From: Staphylococcus pragensis
GTDB lineage: Bacteria; Bacillota; Bacilli; Staphylococcales; Staphylococcaceae
Direction of reading: 5' to 3'
Length of the DNA stretch: 64,000 nucleotides
Assembly (NCBI RefSeq): GCF_004785665.1
Contig: NZ_SRPJ01000001.1
Location: forward strand, 1,082,876 to 1,146,875
The translations under genes and the position numbers were made by a program. Of the stretch, positions 30,881 to 40,061 are shown piece by piece. A model generated the notes under the pieces. That model did no database searches. It saw only the letters and a list, made by a program, of their open reading frames with translations, and was not told the DNA's origin. Numbering within the stretch: the first letter of the stretch is position 1; every line of letters starts with the position of its first letter.

Positions 30881-30952
30881 TGACTCCTACGGGACTCGAA
30901 CCCGTGTTACCGCCGTGAAAGGGCGGTGTCTTAACCGCTTGACCAAGGAGCC
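30881..30952 (-). tRNA. tRNA-Glu (TTC)
   Basis: Cloverleaf with anticodon TTC in CCTTTCA; acceptor GGCTCCT/AGGAGTC; no encoded CCA. Only tRNA-Glu in the window. Confidence 0.95.
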
Positions 30953-30953
30953 A

Positions 30954-31028
30954 TGGCTCCACAGGTAGGATTCGAACCTACGACCGATCGGTTAACAGCC
31001 GATAGCTCTACCACTGAGCTACTGTGGA
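30954..31028 (-). tRNA. tRNA-Asn (GTT)
   Basis: Anticodon loop CTGTTAA; acceptor TCCACAG/CTGTGGA, CCA encoded. GTT anticodon makes it a queuosine substrate. Confidence 0.95.
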
Positions 31029-31041
31029 ATAATGTTAATAA

Positions 31042-31115
31042 TGGAGCGGGTGATGGGAATCGAACCCACAACATCAGCTTGGAAGGCTGAGGTTTTGCCA
31101 TTAAACTACACCCGC
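31042..31115 (-). tRNA. tRNA-Gly (TCC), ordinary
   Basis: Anticodon loop CTTCCAA, normal D-loop with GG and T-loop TTCGATT, CCA encoded. This is the proteogenic UCC isoacceptor, unlike the pair at 61633-61796. Confidence 0.95.
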
Positions 31116-31129
31116 ATAGTAAACGATTA

Positions 31130-31206
31130 TGGGGCGGTTGAAGGGAATCGAACCCTCGAGTCTCGGAACCACAATCCGATGCGTTAACCACTTCGCCACA
31201 ACCGCC
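31130..31206 (-). tRNA. tRNA-His (GTG)
   Basis: Anticodon GTG; extra 5' G (G-1) opposite C73, CCA encoded. Nearly identical to the copy at 61975. Confidence 0.95.
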
Positions 31207-31216
31207 AAAGTGTAAA

Positions 31217-31289
31217 TGGTTCAGGACAGAGTCGAACTGCCGACACATGGAGCTTCAATCCATTGCTCTACCAACTGAGCTACTGAACC
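31217..31289 (-). tRNA. tRNA-Phe (GAA)
   Basis: Anticodon GAA in TTGAAGC; no encoded CCA. Identical to the copy at 62308; part of the Phe-Asp-fMet block repeated in cluster 2. Confidence 0.95.
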
Positions 31290-31304
31290 ATAATAAGTAA
31301 GTAA

Positions 31305-31380
31305 TGGCGGTCTCGACGGGAATCGAACCCGCGATCTCCTGCGTGACAGGCAGGCGTGTTAACCGCTACACTACGAGACC
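31305..31380 (-). tRNA. tRNA-Asp (GTC)
   Basis: Anticodon loop CTGTCAC; acceptor GGTCTCG/CGAGACC, CCA encoded. Identical copies at 62392 and 62693. Confidence 0.95.
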
Positions 31381-31394
31381 TACTAAATTATGTA

Positions 31395-31468
<74 letters not shown>

Positions 31469-31508
31469 CTAATATTATTATTTATTTCTTAAAATCAAGT
31501 ACTTTATT

Positions 31509-31538
31509 AGTATATCATTTAAGTCTTAGTAGTGTCAA
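31509..31538 (-). promoter_or_regulatory. Proximal promoter of tRNA cluster 1
   Basis: Minus strand TTGACA (31533-31538), 18-base spacer, TATACT (31509-31514), about 40 bases before tRNA-fMet. Downstream reads TATACTAATAAAGTA as in the distal promoter. Confidence 0.75.
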
Positions 31539-31634
31539 TACTTTTTTTAATTAAATTTTACATTTAATTAATTTAAGCTTTATATATTTATGCGATAATT
31601 ACTTTTTAAGCACCGCTCTTTTGAATACTTTATT
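31539..31634. other. AT-rich spacer between tandem promoters
   Basis: Part of the 400-base gap between tRNA-fMet and the hydrolase gene at 31871. Very AT-rich; nothing coding seen here or in 31664-31870. Confidence 0.4.
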
Positions 31635-31663
31635 AGTATATATACTATGCACTTTATAGTCAA
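31635..31663 (-). promoter_or_regulatory. Distal promoter of tRNA cluster 1
   Basis: Minus strand TTGACT (31658-31663), 17-base spacer, TATACT (31635-31640). It repeats the -10 and initially transcribed sequence of the proximal promoter. Confidence 0.7.
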
Positions 31664-31870
31664 TAACAATTACAAAGTATTTTGTGTAAAAAAACGCTAC
31701 ACTTAGAAAATTTTAATTAAATATACGAATTGGATATTAATTACCTTAGTAATGCCCGATAAAATGCTACTTTTGCTCATAAAAAATCACCGTTTAACCT
31801 TTCTTATAATGATTATAGATTAGGCCAAACGATGATGTATATCCCCTATTTAATTAATAATCACTCTAAA

Positions 31871-32431
31871 TTATCTTGTCATATAGATTTGCATTCTTTC
31901 TTGAAGTTCGGTAAAAGAAACAAATCCTTCTTCTTCAAGAAAATGGCCGCCCTCTTCTACGATTCTCATATGACCACCCAATGTTTCGAGAAGTTTTTCT
32001 GTTTCTTTATATGAAACATGTTGATCTGTTTTAGAAGCTAATCCATAAAAACGTTTAACTTTACTTTTAATCGTAGAATAATCAATATTTATTGGATCGA
32101 TATTGACATTTTTGTCTAAATCTTCAGCATCTTCTTTAAAACCAGCTATACTGAAAAATCCTGCTAATGATTCTTCAATATTCAAATCTTCAATATATTT
32201 CAATGCTGCTATTGATCCAAATCCATGTGTAACAAAATATGTATCTGAGCTAGGAATTTCAATTTGCTTATTCATTTCTTTGACCCATTGATGAATATTA
32301 TGGTTATTATCATTATCTAAATGAAATAATTGAACATTATAGCCTTCCAATTTCAAATTATGTTGCAACCATTCATACCAATGATTATGTGAATCTCCTA
32401 TACTTGAGTGAACAATAATGACATTTGTCAT
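31871..32431 (-). CDS. RBBP9/YdeN-like hydrolase lacking the catalytic serine
   Basis: Small alpha/beta hydrolase fold protein of 186 residues. The C-terminal GGHFLEEEGF and the overall length are those of the RBBP9/YdeN family. The nucleophile motif, usually GHSLG, reads THGFGS (residues 68-73): the serine position is Gly70, with a Ser three residues later. The N-terminal HGxxG loop is also altered (HSSIGDSHNHW). Probably a non-catalytic relative, or one with shifted chemistry. Good site (aggagg) before the ATG. It follows the haem operon on the same strand but after that operon's terminator. Confidence 0.75.
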   Translation of the reverse strand: MTNVIIVHSSIGDSHNHWYEWLQHNLKLEGYNVQLFHLDNDNNHNIHQWVKEMNKQIEIPSSDTYFVTHGFGSIAALKYIEDLNIEESLAGFFSIAGFKEDAEDLDKNVNIDPINIDYSTIKSKVKRFYGLASKTDQHVSYKETEKLLETLGGHMRIVEEGGHFLEEEGFVSFTELQERMQIYMTR

Positions 32432-32497
32432 AGTTAATCCTCCTATTGAATAATTGATTGGTTTAACTTAACTTTATTTAAACATAACTTAAAATAA

Positions 32498-32536
32498 AAC
32501 ACTTTAAAGAGACGGTTTAATTCTCTAAAAAGTGTT
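32498..32536 (-). terminator. Terminator of the hemEHY operon
   Basis: Arms aacactttaaagaga and tctctaaaaagtgtt; T-rich tail on the minus strand, just after the hemY stop. Confidence 0.8.
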
Positions 32537-32550
32537 CTAATATTATCCAT

Positions 32551-33945
32551 TTATAATTCATCTATAAGTTCTTCTACTGCATTTTTCCCTTGTTGAATAC
32601 AGTCAGGTAGTCCTACTGCTTCAAAGGGTGCACCAGTAATTCGCAAACCTTTATACGTTGCTTTCACATGATTCTGGATTTCACGTATTTGTTTAATATG
32701 GCCGATATGGTATTGTGGCATACTTTTTGGCAAACGATTGACTATAGTAAAATCTGGATCACCTTTGAAGGTCATCATTTTATTCAAATCACGACGAGCA
32801 ATCGCTGCTATTTCTTCATCTGTATGATCATCTACTACATTATCACCAGGTTTACCTACATAAGCACGTATTAAAACTTTGCCTTCAGGGGTTGTAAATG
32901 GCCATTTTTTCGTAGTCCATGTACAAGCAGTTATATTCGTATGACTTGTTCTTGCGATAACAAACCCTGTACCATCATACGTATTCTCGATGTTCTTTTC
33001 ATCAAATGCGAATACAACCGTCGCTACCGTAGTTGAATCCATTGAATTAAAGTAATTAAACGCCTGATCGTGATTAAACCATTTCATGAAAGTGTGATGA
33101 GGTGTTGTGACTAAGACACCATCAAATGGTTCGCTTCCACTATTGGTAACTATTTCATAATTATCTTCATTGATTTTTATATCATCGACAGGGGTATTGT
33201 AGCGAATTGTTACGCCTTTAGATGTCACATCTTCTTCTAATGCTTCAATAAAAGAACTTAGCCCATGTCTAAATTGTTTAAATTGGCCTTTAGGCGCGCC
33301 TGGATATAATTGGCGCTGCTTAATGCGCTCTGCCTTTTCATGTTGCATTCCTTTAATTAAACTACCAAATTCTTCTTCTTTTTCTTTAAAATTAGGAAAT
33401 GTACTCATAAGACTTAAATTGTCTATGTCTGTACCATATATACCACCCATAAGTGGCTCAATTAGATTTTCAAGAATTTCATTTCCTAAGCGTCGTCTAA
33501 AGAACTCCCCTACTGATATATCATCCTTCATTTGGATTGGAGATTTAAATAAATCTAGACCTGCTCTTAACTTTCCAAGTGGCGAAATTAATCGCGTTTT
33601 AAGAAATGGTTTAATATCTGTTGGAATACCCATGATTGAGCCACCAGGAATAGGATAAAGTTTATTCTTCGCAAAAATGTAAGACTGACCTGTTTGATTA
33701 GTGATTAAATCATCTTCTAAGCCGATATCTTTAGCAATATCCGTCATAATCGTCTTGCGCCCTAAGTAAGATTCTGGCCCAAGTTCAATCGTATAGCCAT
33801 CTTTACGATAAGTTTGAATTTTACCACCAGGTCTTTGAGTTGCTTCAAAAATAGTTACATCAATCTCTGGTTTATAATGTTTAAAATAATATGCGCTAGC
33901 TAATCCAGTAATTCCAGCACCTATAATTGCAACTTTTTTACTCAC
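32551..33945 (-). CDS. hemY: Coproporphyrinogen III oxidase (HemY/CgoX)
   Basis: FAD enzyme of 464 residues in the coproporphyrin-dependent haem route of Gram-positives, oxidising coproporphyrinogen III to coproporphyrin III. GAGITGLASAYY at residues 8-19 binds FAD; GGKIQTYRKDGYTIELGPE follows. The C-terminal ITGAPFEAVGLPDCIQQGK is typical. Start GTG at 33945 with aaggga upstream. Last gene of hemE-hemH-hemY with 18 bases after hemH. Confidence 0.95.
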   Translation of the reverse strand: MSKKVAIIGAGITGLASAYYFKHYKPEIDVTIFEATQRPGGKIQTYRKDGYTIELGPESYLGRKTIMTDIAKDIGLEDDLITNQTGQSYIFAKNKLYPIPGGSIMGIPTDIKPFLKTRLISPLGKLRAGLDLFKSPIQMKDDISVGEFFRRRLGNEILENLIEPLMGGIYGTDIDNLSLMSTFPNFKEKEEEFGSLIKGMQHEKAERIKQRQLYPGAPKGQFKQFRHGLSSFIEALEEDVTSKGVTIRYNTPVDDIKINEDNYEIVTNSGSEPFDGVLVTTPHHTFMKWFNHDQAFNYFNSMDSTTVATVVFAFDEKNIENTYDGTGFVIARTSHTNITACTWTTKKWPFTTPEGKVLIRAYVGKPGDNVVDDHTDEEIAAIARRDLNKMMTFKGDPDFTIVNRLPKSMPQYHIGHIKQIREIQNHVKATYKGLRITGAPFEAVGLPDCIQQGKNAVEELIDEL

Positions 33946-33963
33946 TATGAGTCCCTTCCTTTA

Positions 33964-34887
33964 TTAAAAAACTGTTTTTATTTCATCAACGATTGCACCA
34001 ATAAATAATGGATGTGTATCTGGCATAGCTGGGCGGTAATAATTTGCGCCTACTTCCTCACATACAACTTTACATTCATAATCGTTATCATACAAAACTT
34101 CTAAATGTTCACATACGAAACCAACAGGAGTATAAATAAAGTTTTTATAATGATGTTCGTTGTAAAGGTCACGTGTTAAATCTTGAACGTCAGGCCCTAA
34201 CCATGGCGTGCCTGTATTCCCTTCAGATTGCCAGCCTTGCGCCACATGTAAAATATTAGATGAAGATGCTAAGCGTTTCATTGTATCTTGTAGTTCATTT
34301 GGATAAGGGTCGTTATTTTTTTCAATAAGACCTTTAGGTAAACTATGTGCAGATACAACTAAAACTGTTTCATCATGTTCTTCACTAGGAATTTGTTCTA
34401 ACGTTTCATTAATTTTATTAGTCCAATATTCAATAAATTTAGGTTGTTGATAGTAGTGTTCAACATGATAAAGTTTAATACCGTATTTATCCGCTTCTTC
34501 TTTCGCACGTTTATTATAAGAACCAACTGAGAAGCTTGAATAATGAGGCGCTAGCACTACAGTTACCGCTTCTTCAATACCATCTTTATTCATTTTTTCA
34601 ACCGCTTCTTCAATAAAAGGAGAAATGTGTTTTAATCCTAAATACAATTTGAATTCCACGTCTTCATATTCATCGTTTAAAGCCTCTTTCAATGCTTCAG
34701 CTTGACGGTCAGTTGTACCTGCTAATGGAGAAAGTCCTCCAATAAATTCATAGCGCTCTTTTAAATCTTGAAGTTCTTCTTCAGATGGTTTTTTACCATG
34801 TCTAATATCTGTGTAATATGGTTCAATATCGCTTTCTTTGTATGGTGTGCCATACGCCATAACTAATAAACCTACTGTCTTAGTCAT
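33964..34887 (-). CDS. hemH: Coproporphyrin ferrochelatase (HemH/CpfC)
   Basis: Inserts Fe2+ into coproporphyrin III; 307 residues, soluble as in B. subtilis. Metal and substrate residues are in LAPHYSSFSVGSYN (His) and VVSAHSLPKG. GFVCEHLEVLYDND carries the conserved Glu near the C-terminus. No 2Fe-2S cysteine tail. Second gene of the operon, 46 bases after hemE, with aaggga before the ATG. Confidence 0.97.
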   Translation of the reverse strand: MTKTVGLLVMAYGTPYKESDIEPYYTDIRHGKKPSEEELQDLKERYEFIGGLSPLAGTTDRQAEALKEALNDEYEDVEFKLYLGLKHISPFIEEAVEKMNKDGIEEAVTVVLAPHYSSFSVGSYNKRAKEEADKYGIKLYHVEHYYQQPKFIEYWTNKINETLEQIPSEEHDETVLVVSAHSLPKGLIEKNNDPYPNELQDTMKRLASSSNILHVAQGWQSEGNTGTPWLGPDVQDLTRDLYNEHHYKNFIYTPVGFVCEHLEVLYDNDYECKVVCEEVGANYYRPAMPDTHPLFIGAIVDEIKTVF

Positions 34888-34933
34888 TATATAAAACCTT
34901 CCCTTTTATTATAAATTGCTATATTAACAATGA

Positions 34934-35971
34934 TTATTTTTGTGTGTAATCATGCACAAATTGTGTCACGCGTTTAAGTGTATCTGGTTGAACTTCTGGA
35001 AAAACACCGTGTCCTAAATTAAAGATATGTTGACCTCTTTCTAATCCTTCATCAAGAATAGATTTAATTCTTTTCTCAAGAACTTCCCAAGGCGCAAGTA
35101 ATAAAGATGGATCTAAATTACCTTGAAGTGTTTTATTAACGCCTAAATGATTCGCTTGTGTAATGGATGTACGCCAATCTAAACCTAGAACATCAATTGG
35201 TAAATCATTCCATTCATTAATTAAGTGACTCGCTCCAACACCGAATAGAATAACCGGAACATCATAACGTGATTTAATACCATTAATTAATTGTGTCATA
35301 GAAGTTTTAATATAGTAGCGATAGTCTTCAACATTAAGTGCACCTACCCATGAATCAAAAATTTGAATCAATTCAGCACCGGCTTCAACTTGAGCTGCCA
35401 CATAATCAATAGAGATCTCTACAAGGTGATTCATTAACGCAAACCACGTTTCTTCATCTCCATACATCATTGCTTTCGTAAAGTTGTAATTCTTAGAAGG
35501 TCCACCTTCAATCATATATGAAGCCAATGTAAATGGTGCACCAGTAAAACCGATTAATGGAACATTTAGTTTTTCTTGAGTAAGAATTTTAATCGTTTCT
35601 AATACATAAGGTACATCTCTTTTAGGATCTATCTGAGTAAGTTTTTCTACATCTTTAACAGATTTAATTGGATTATGAATAACTGGACCAATGCCTGATT
35701 TAATTTCCACATCTACCCCTATTGGTTTAAGGGGTGTCATAATATCTTTATAAAGAATAGCAGCATCCGTATTATAATTGTCTACTGGTAAATGTGTTAC
35801 ATAAGCACATAATTCTGGTTGGTGTGTTATTTCAAACAGTGAGTACTTCTCTTTCAATTTGCGATATTCTGGTTGTGATCTTCCAGCTTGGCGCATAAAC
35901 CATACAGGTGTATGGGATGTCTGTTCACCTTTTATTGTTTGTAAAATCGTATTATTTTTATTATGCACCAT
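34934..35971 (-). CDS. hemE: Uroporphyrinogen decarboxylase
   Basis: Converts uroporphyrinogen III to coproporphyrinogen III; 345 residues. The N-terminal signature [17 protein letters not shown] is intact, and [17 protein letters not shown] and the C-terminal [14 protein letters not shown] are as in the family. ATG at 35971 behind taggagg. First gene of hemEHY. The 280 bases between it and TRAP are AT-rich and must hold divergent promoters, but I cannot assign boxes with confidence. Confidence 0.98.
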   Translation of the reverse strand: MVHNKNNTILQTIKGEQTSHTPVWFMRQAGRSQPEYRKLKEKYSLFEITHQPELCAYVTHLPVDNYNTDAAILYKDIMTPLKPIGVDVEIKSGIGPVIHNPIKSVKDVEKLTQIDPKRDVPYVLETIKILTQEKLNVPLIGFTGAPFTLASYMIEGGPSKNYNFTKAMMYGDEETWFALMNHLVEISIDYVAAQVEAGAELIQIFDSWVGALNVEDYRYYIKTSMTQLINGIKSRYDVPVILFGVGASHLINEWNDLPIDVLGLDWRTSITQANHLGVNKTLQGNLDPSLLLAPWEVLEKRIKSILDEGLERGQHIFNLGHGVFPEVQPDTLKRVTQFVHDYTQK

Positions 35972-36253
35972 AATATCCTCCTAAATTAAAATCATTCTTA
36001 TCTATAATATCATATCACGTTTATTTTATCGTTTATACTACATTAAATGTCATAAAAATGACATAGCACTTTAGTATATATATTTAATGAATATAAAATT
36101 ACTTTTAACAGTAATTATAAACTATTTAATATAAACAAACCTATCATTCATAAGGTCTATTTTAACTTTAAAATAATTAAATTATATAAATAATTGATAT
36201 AGCAACAATCCCTGTTTAATCGTATAATAAAAGCAATAAGGGAGGTATGATTC

Positions 36254-36754
36254 ATGAAAATATATACAACTTACGGAACTTATGGTTACTTAAATCAAAT
36301 CCGCTTAAATAACCCAGAAAGAAATTTATTTTTATTTTCTACGGATGATTCTTCTGTCATTATTGAGGAAACAGAAGATAAATCAATATTAAAGCATCCT
36401 ACTGTTTATGATACAGTCGTTGAAATCAACGAATTAAGTAATGATCATTTTTATTCAGCATTATTCATCCCAACTTCAGATGATCATTCATATCAATTAG
36501 AAAAGAAACTTGAAAATTTAGATTTAAAATTAGAAAACTTCGCTGGTTTTAAAAGTTACCGCTTCCTAAAACCTGAGGAAGGCACAACTTATAAAGTATA
36601 CTTTGGCTTTGCTAATCGTCAAACATACCAAGACTTTAAAGAATCAGATATATTTAAAGATTACTTTTCAAAAGAAGCGTTAAGACGCTACTTTGGTTCA
36701 AGTGCACAACATTCTAGCTATTTTGAAAGATATTTATACCCAATTAAAGATTAG
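36254..36754 (+). CDS. traP: TRAP (target of RNAIII-activating protein), ABM-domain protein
   Basis: Protein of 166 residues with high similarity to S. aureus TRAP: KIYTTYGTYGYLNQI at the start, FKSYRFLKPEEGTTYKVYFGF centrally and SAQHSSYFERYLYPIK at the end. It is built of an antibiotic-biosynthesis-monooxygenase-like fold related to haem-degrading HmoB-type proteins. A role in agr quorum sensing was proposed and later disputed by several groups; its place opposite the hem genes makes a haem or stress role at least as likely. ATG with agggagg. Confidence 0.9.
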   Translation: MKIYTTYGTYGYLNQIRLNNPERNLFLFSTDDSSVIIEETEDKSILKHPTVYDTVVEINELSNDHFYSALFIPTSDDHSYQLEKKLENLDLKLENFAGFKSYRFLKPEEGTTYKVYFGFANRQTYQDFKESDIFKDYFSKEALRRYFGSSAQHSSYFERYLYPIKD

Positions 36755-36767
36755 TATTATAAAAAAT

Positions 36768-36821
36768 AAAGGTTGTCTTAGTTAATTGAGATGTATTTCT
36801 CACTAACTTGAGACAACCTTT
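36768..36821. terminator. Bidirectional terminator between TRAP and ecsB
   Basis: Arms aaaggttgtct and agacaaccttt with further inner pairing (cttagttaattgag/ctcactaacttgag); poly-T on both strands. Confidence 0.85.
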
Positions 36822-36826
36822 TTTAT

Positions 36827-38050
36827 TTAATCTTTTAGTAAAGATTCTTGAGATTGTAATTTTTTGATTGTACTGCGAATAGTAAGCCATCCTACTATAA
36901 AGAAGACAATCGCGAAGATAAAGTATTGCGGATAAATGATGACAAACGTTATGGAGAAAATAACCCCAATGATTATCATTAAACGATATAAGAACTTTTC
37001 ATAGCCTTTAATCACTTCTGCATCTGATACCGGCCAAACTTGAGGCCATAATCCATATGCTTGTTGAGTATAGAATTGAGACATTTGTAATAAAATAATG
37101 TACATAAATAGGCTTCCAATAATCACTGTAACAATTGGGAATGATAACCAAATCATCAAAATAAGTGCAATCACAAGTAATCTTAAGATGATTGTAAATG
37201 CATCTCTTCCCCTCACGAAGCTACGCGTAAATAAATATAAATACATATTTTTAGAGTTAAAACGTTGTCCTTTAGGCGTTGGTAACAAGAAGTCCAAATA
37301 TTGTCGTCTTACTGCACTTTCTTTTAAATGTTTAACATCAGTAAACATATTAACGAATTTATAGTAATTTGTATGATGACGTTCTTCAATTAATATCATG
37401 CGTTCCCATGGGAATAAGTAGCTATGCTTCATTTTCGGAAGTAGGAAAATCGCTAGCACTAATATAACTGTAAAAATAATTCCCCAGTACATTTGATGAC
37501 CTAGCACTAAATAATATGCTAATCCATTAAGTACAAATAAAATGATATTAAGAGACCAACTTTGTAAATGTGATTGGTACCACTTCCATCTTAGTAATAA
37601 ACCAAGAAACGGATGAATAAGGACTAAAACGATAAAGAAAATATAACCTAAACTTAGTCCATGATTAAGTTTGTAAAATAATGGAAATAGCACGATTAAT
37701 AAAACGATTTGGATAATGATTCGATTGAAATAGCTATATCTTAAGCTTAAATTCATATATTCTTTCATGTGCTCCTCAAACGGTAAAAGGAATATACGGT
37801 CAGCATCTTTTAAAAAAGTTCTAATTGGAAATATAGATGTGATTGCTAAAACAAGACTCGCAAACAAGGCATAATCGATGTGTGTTGGCATATGTTTTAA
37901 CCATTGGCCATAACTAAGAATGAACGCGCCAAGTAGTATTAATAAGAATACTGAGAAATGCCCATTAAATATAAATTTATTATAATAGCTTTTTTCCTTA
38001 CGAATCGCTTTATGACGCTGTTGAAATAATGCTATAGCTGATTTATTCAT
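36827..38050 (-). CDS. ecsB: ABC transporter permease EcsB
   Basis: Membrane component of the Ecs transporter, 407 residues with about nine to ten TM helices. In B. subtilis loss of Ecs blocks secretion, competence and intramembrane proteolysis. The start overlaps the ecsA stop by 4 bases (ATGA). FLKDADRIFLLPFEEHMKEY and PKGQRFNSKNMYLYLFTRSF are conserved cytoplasmic loops of the family. Transported substrate not known from sequence. Confidence 0.93.
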   Translation of the reverse strand: MNKSAIALFQQRHKAIRKEKSYYNKFIFNGHFSVFLLILLGAFILSYGQWLKHMPTHIDYALFASLVLAITSIFPIRTFLKDADRIFLLPFEEHMKEYMNLSLRYSYFNRIIIQIVLLIVLFPLFYKLNHGLSLGYIFFIVLVLIHPFLGLLLRWKWYQSHLQSWSLNIILFVLNGLAYYLVLGHQMYWGIIFTVILVLAIFLLPKMKHSYLFPWERMILIEERHHTNYYKFVNMFTDVKHLKESAVRRQYLDFLLPTPKGQRFNSKNMYLYLFTRSFVRGRDAFTIILRLLVIALILMIWLSFPIVTVIIGSLFMYIILLQMSQFYTQQAYGLWPQVWPVSDAEVIKGYEKFLYRLMIIIGVIFSITFVIIYPQYFIFAIVFFIVGWLTIRSTIKKLQSQESLLKD

Positions 38051-38784
38051 GTATGTTGCCCACCTTGTGTAACATGAATATAAATGTCATCAAGTGTATG
38101 GTGATGTAAGCCTGTTTGCTCACGGAGTTGGTCTAAATTGCCAAAGCCTACAACTCTACCTTTATCTAGAATAATGAAGCGGTCACAATAACGTTCTGCT
38201 GTTGCTAGAATATGCGTACTCATCAATACTGTTCGTCCTTCATTCTTCTTCTCTACCATTAAATCAAGCATAGACTGAATACCTAAAGGATCGAGACCTA
38301 AGAATGGTTCATCGATAATATATAGTTCAGGATTAACAATAAAGGCACAAATAATCATAACTTTTTGTTTCATCCCTTTTGAAAAGTGACTCGGGAATAC
38401 TTTAAGTTCATTTTCTAATCTAAATGTCTTTAGTAACGGACGAGCACGTTTCATAGCTTCTTCTTCACTAATTTGATACGCCATTGCCGTCATAGCGATA
38501 TGCTCTTCTAATGTTAATTCTTCATAAATTACTGGTGATTCAGGTATATAGGATAACTTTCTGCGATAAACTTCAATATCATCGGTGATATTTGTATCTG
38601 AAATAGAGAGCGTACCTTCCATAGGCGTTAGTAATCCTAACATATGCTTAATTGTTGTACTTTTACCTGCCCCATTAAGCCCTATTAAGCCTATGATTTC
38701 TCCCTCTTTTAATTCAAAATTTATATCTTCAATTACAGGACGTTTGCCGTAACCTCCTGTAAGATGTTCAACTTTTACTGTCAT
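38047..38784 (-). CDS. ecsA: ABC transporter ATP-binding protein EcsA
   Basis: ATPase of the EcsAB transporter, 245 residues. Walker A GLNGAGKST, signature FSKGMKQKV, Walker B LYIIDEPFLGLDPLG and the H-loop in MSTHIL are all present. I start at ATG 38784 (MTVKVEHLTGG), six bases after ggaggt; the frame opens 12 codons earlier without a site. Divergent from hit, the same arrangement as in B. subtilis ecs. Confidence 0.96.
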   Translation of the reverse strand: MTVKVEHLTGGYGKRPVIEDINFELKEGEIIGLIGLNGAGKSTTIKHMLGLLTPMEGTLSISDTNITDDIEVYRRKLSYIPESPVIYEELTLEEHIAMTAMAYQISEEEAMKRARPLLKTFRLENELKVFPSHFSKGMKQKVMIICAFIVNPELYIIDEPFLGLDPLGIQSMLDLMVEKKNEGRTVLMSTHILATAERYCDRFIILDKGRVVGFGNLDQLREQTGLHHHTLDDIYIHVTQGGQHT

Positions 38785-38916
38785 AAGGCACCTCCATGAC
38801 ATACATTGTACCAAAATCATTCTCTAACTACTAAAGTTAGCTATAGCTTACTAACGAAATTTTAATACAGTAATGATATAATATTGAATAAAATAAGGCA
38901 TAAGGAGTGTATTCAA

Positions 38917-39342
38917 ATGGCAGAAACAGTATTTGGTAAGATTTTAACTGGTGAAATCCCAAGTTATAAAGTATATGAAAATGAGTACGTATACGCTTTT
39001 TTAGATATTTCTCAAGTGACTAAAGGTCATACTTTATTAATTCCTAAAAAAGCTTCTGCAAATATTTTTGAAACAGATGAAGAAACAATGAAACATATTG
39101 GTGCTGCAATACCGAAAGTGGCAAATGCTATTAAAAAAGCATTCAATCCTGATGGTTTAAACATTATTCAAAATAATGGCGAATTTGCTGATCAATCTGT
39201 ATTCCATCTTCATTTCCATTTCTTACCACGTTATGAAAATGATATTGATGGCTTTGGTTATAAATGGAATACGCATGAAGATGAAATTGACGATAATAAG
39301 AAAAAAGAAATTGCAGAGCAGATTAAAGCTCAATTTGAATAA
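38917..39342 (+). CDS. hit: HIT-family nucleotide hydrolase (Hit)
   Basis: Histidine-triad protein of 141 residues that hydrolyses or transfers nucleotides from phosphoramidate-type substrates. The triad HLHFHFLP is at about residues 98-105 and the N-terminal FGKILTGEIPSYKVYE block is typical. ATG 38917 with aaggag seven bases upstream; the open frame begins 11 codons earlier. Divergent from ecsA, as in other Bacillales. Confidence 0.95.
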   Translation: MAETVFGKILTGEIPSYKVYENEYVYAFLDISQVTKGHTLLIPKKASANIFETDEETMKHIGAAIPKVANAIKKAFNPDGLNIIQNNGEFADQSVFHLHFHFLPRYENDIDGFGYKWNTHEDEIDDNKKKEIAEQIKAQFE

Positions 39343-39477
39343 TTCTGCATATTGTATGTCTTTAAAGGGTAATATAAAATTAAATTGAGTTTTAAAAAAA
39401 TTAAATTTACGATATTAAACTAATAATTTAATTTAAACTTATTAAAATGACGATATATTAAGTGAGGAGAATATAAT

Positions 39478-39855
39478 ATGAAAGTAACACGCGTATTATT
39501 TGGTATTGGTGTTGGCGTAGCAGCTGGTGTCGCTGTTTCATGGATGAACCGTGATGATCGTGGCGTAATTGAAGGCGATACTAATGGCGTTAAAGTGCCA
39601 ACTGGTGCTCGTTCTGAATTAGAACGCGAAATCGAGTCAGTTAAACGCAGTTTCCACAACATCATTGATTATAGTAAACAAGTTAAAAATGATGGTGTAC
39701 AATATGGTAGCGAGATTGGCGATGAATTTAAATCATTAATTGGTGATTTTAAATCAGATATCAATCCTAATATTGAGAAGTTAAAATCACATATTGAAAA
39801 TCTGCAAAATCGCGGTGAAGAAATCAGCAATACATTTTCAAAGGATAAAAAATAA
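39478..39855 (+). CDS. YtxH-like membrane-associated protein
   Basis: Protein of 125 residues. A glycine-rich hydrophobic N-terminus (LFGIGVGVAAGVAVSW) is followed by an amphipathic helical, charged region suited to coiled-coil formation. This layout is that of YtxH/gas-vesicle-like general stress proteins. The role is unknown. ATG 39478 with tgaggag. It stands between hit and a membrane protein gene and has its own hairpin terminator. Confidence 0.75.
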   Translation: MKVTRVLFGIGVGVAAGVAVSWMNRDDRGVIEGDTNGVKVPTGARSELEREIESVKRSFHNIIDYSKQVKNDGVQYGSEIGDEFKSLIGDFKSDINPNIEKLKSHIENLQNRGEEISNTFSKDKK

Positions 39856-39875
39856 TATTGTTGATAGTTAATGAG

Positions 39876-39915
39876 GAGTAAAATAGGAATCTATTTAAAG
39901 ATTTCTGTTTTACTC
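39876..39915 (+). terminator. Terminator of YtxH-like gene
   Basis: Arms gagtaaaataggaat and atttctgttttactc, followed by a T6 run. Confidence 0.75.
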
Positions 39916-40061
39916 TTTTTTGTTTATTAATTTCATTTTTAACTGAATGAAATAAAAAATAGCTTCTTCACTTTGCCGGTAGGTGTAAATATTATCTTGA
40001 TTTTATCTATAGTAAGTTAGATAATACTTAGCGTATATATGACCTATTAAGAGGTGGAATT

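Noticed and set aside
30931..31248. 105-residue frame over tRNA genes, minus strand
   Set aside because: It reads straight through tRNA-Asn, Gly and His; a by-product of tRNA sequence. The same holds for frames at 61721-61957, 62471-62659, 62692-62937, 63225-63422, 63287-63505 and 63392-63595.
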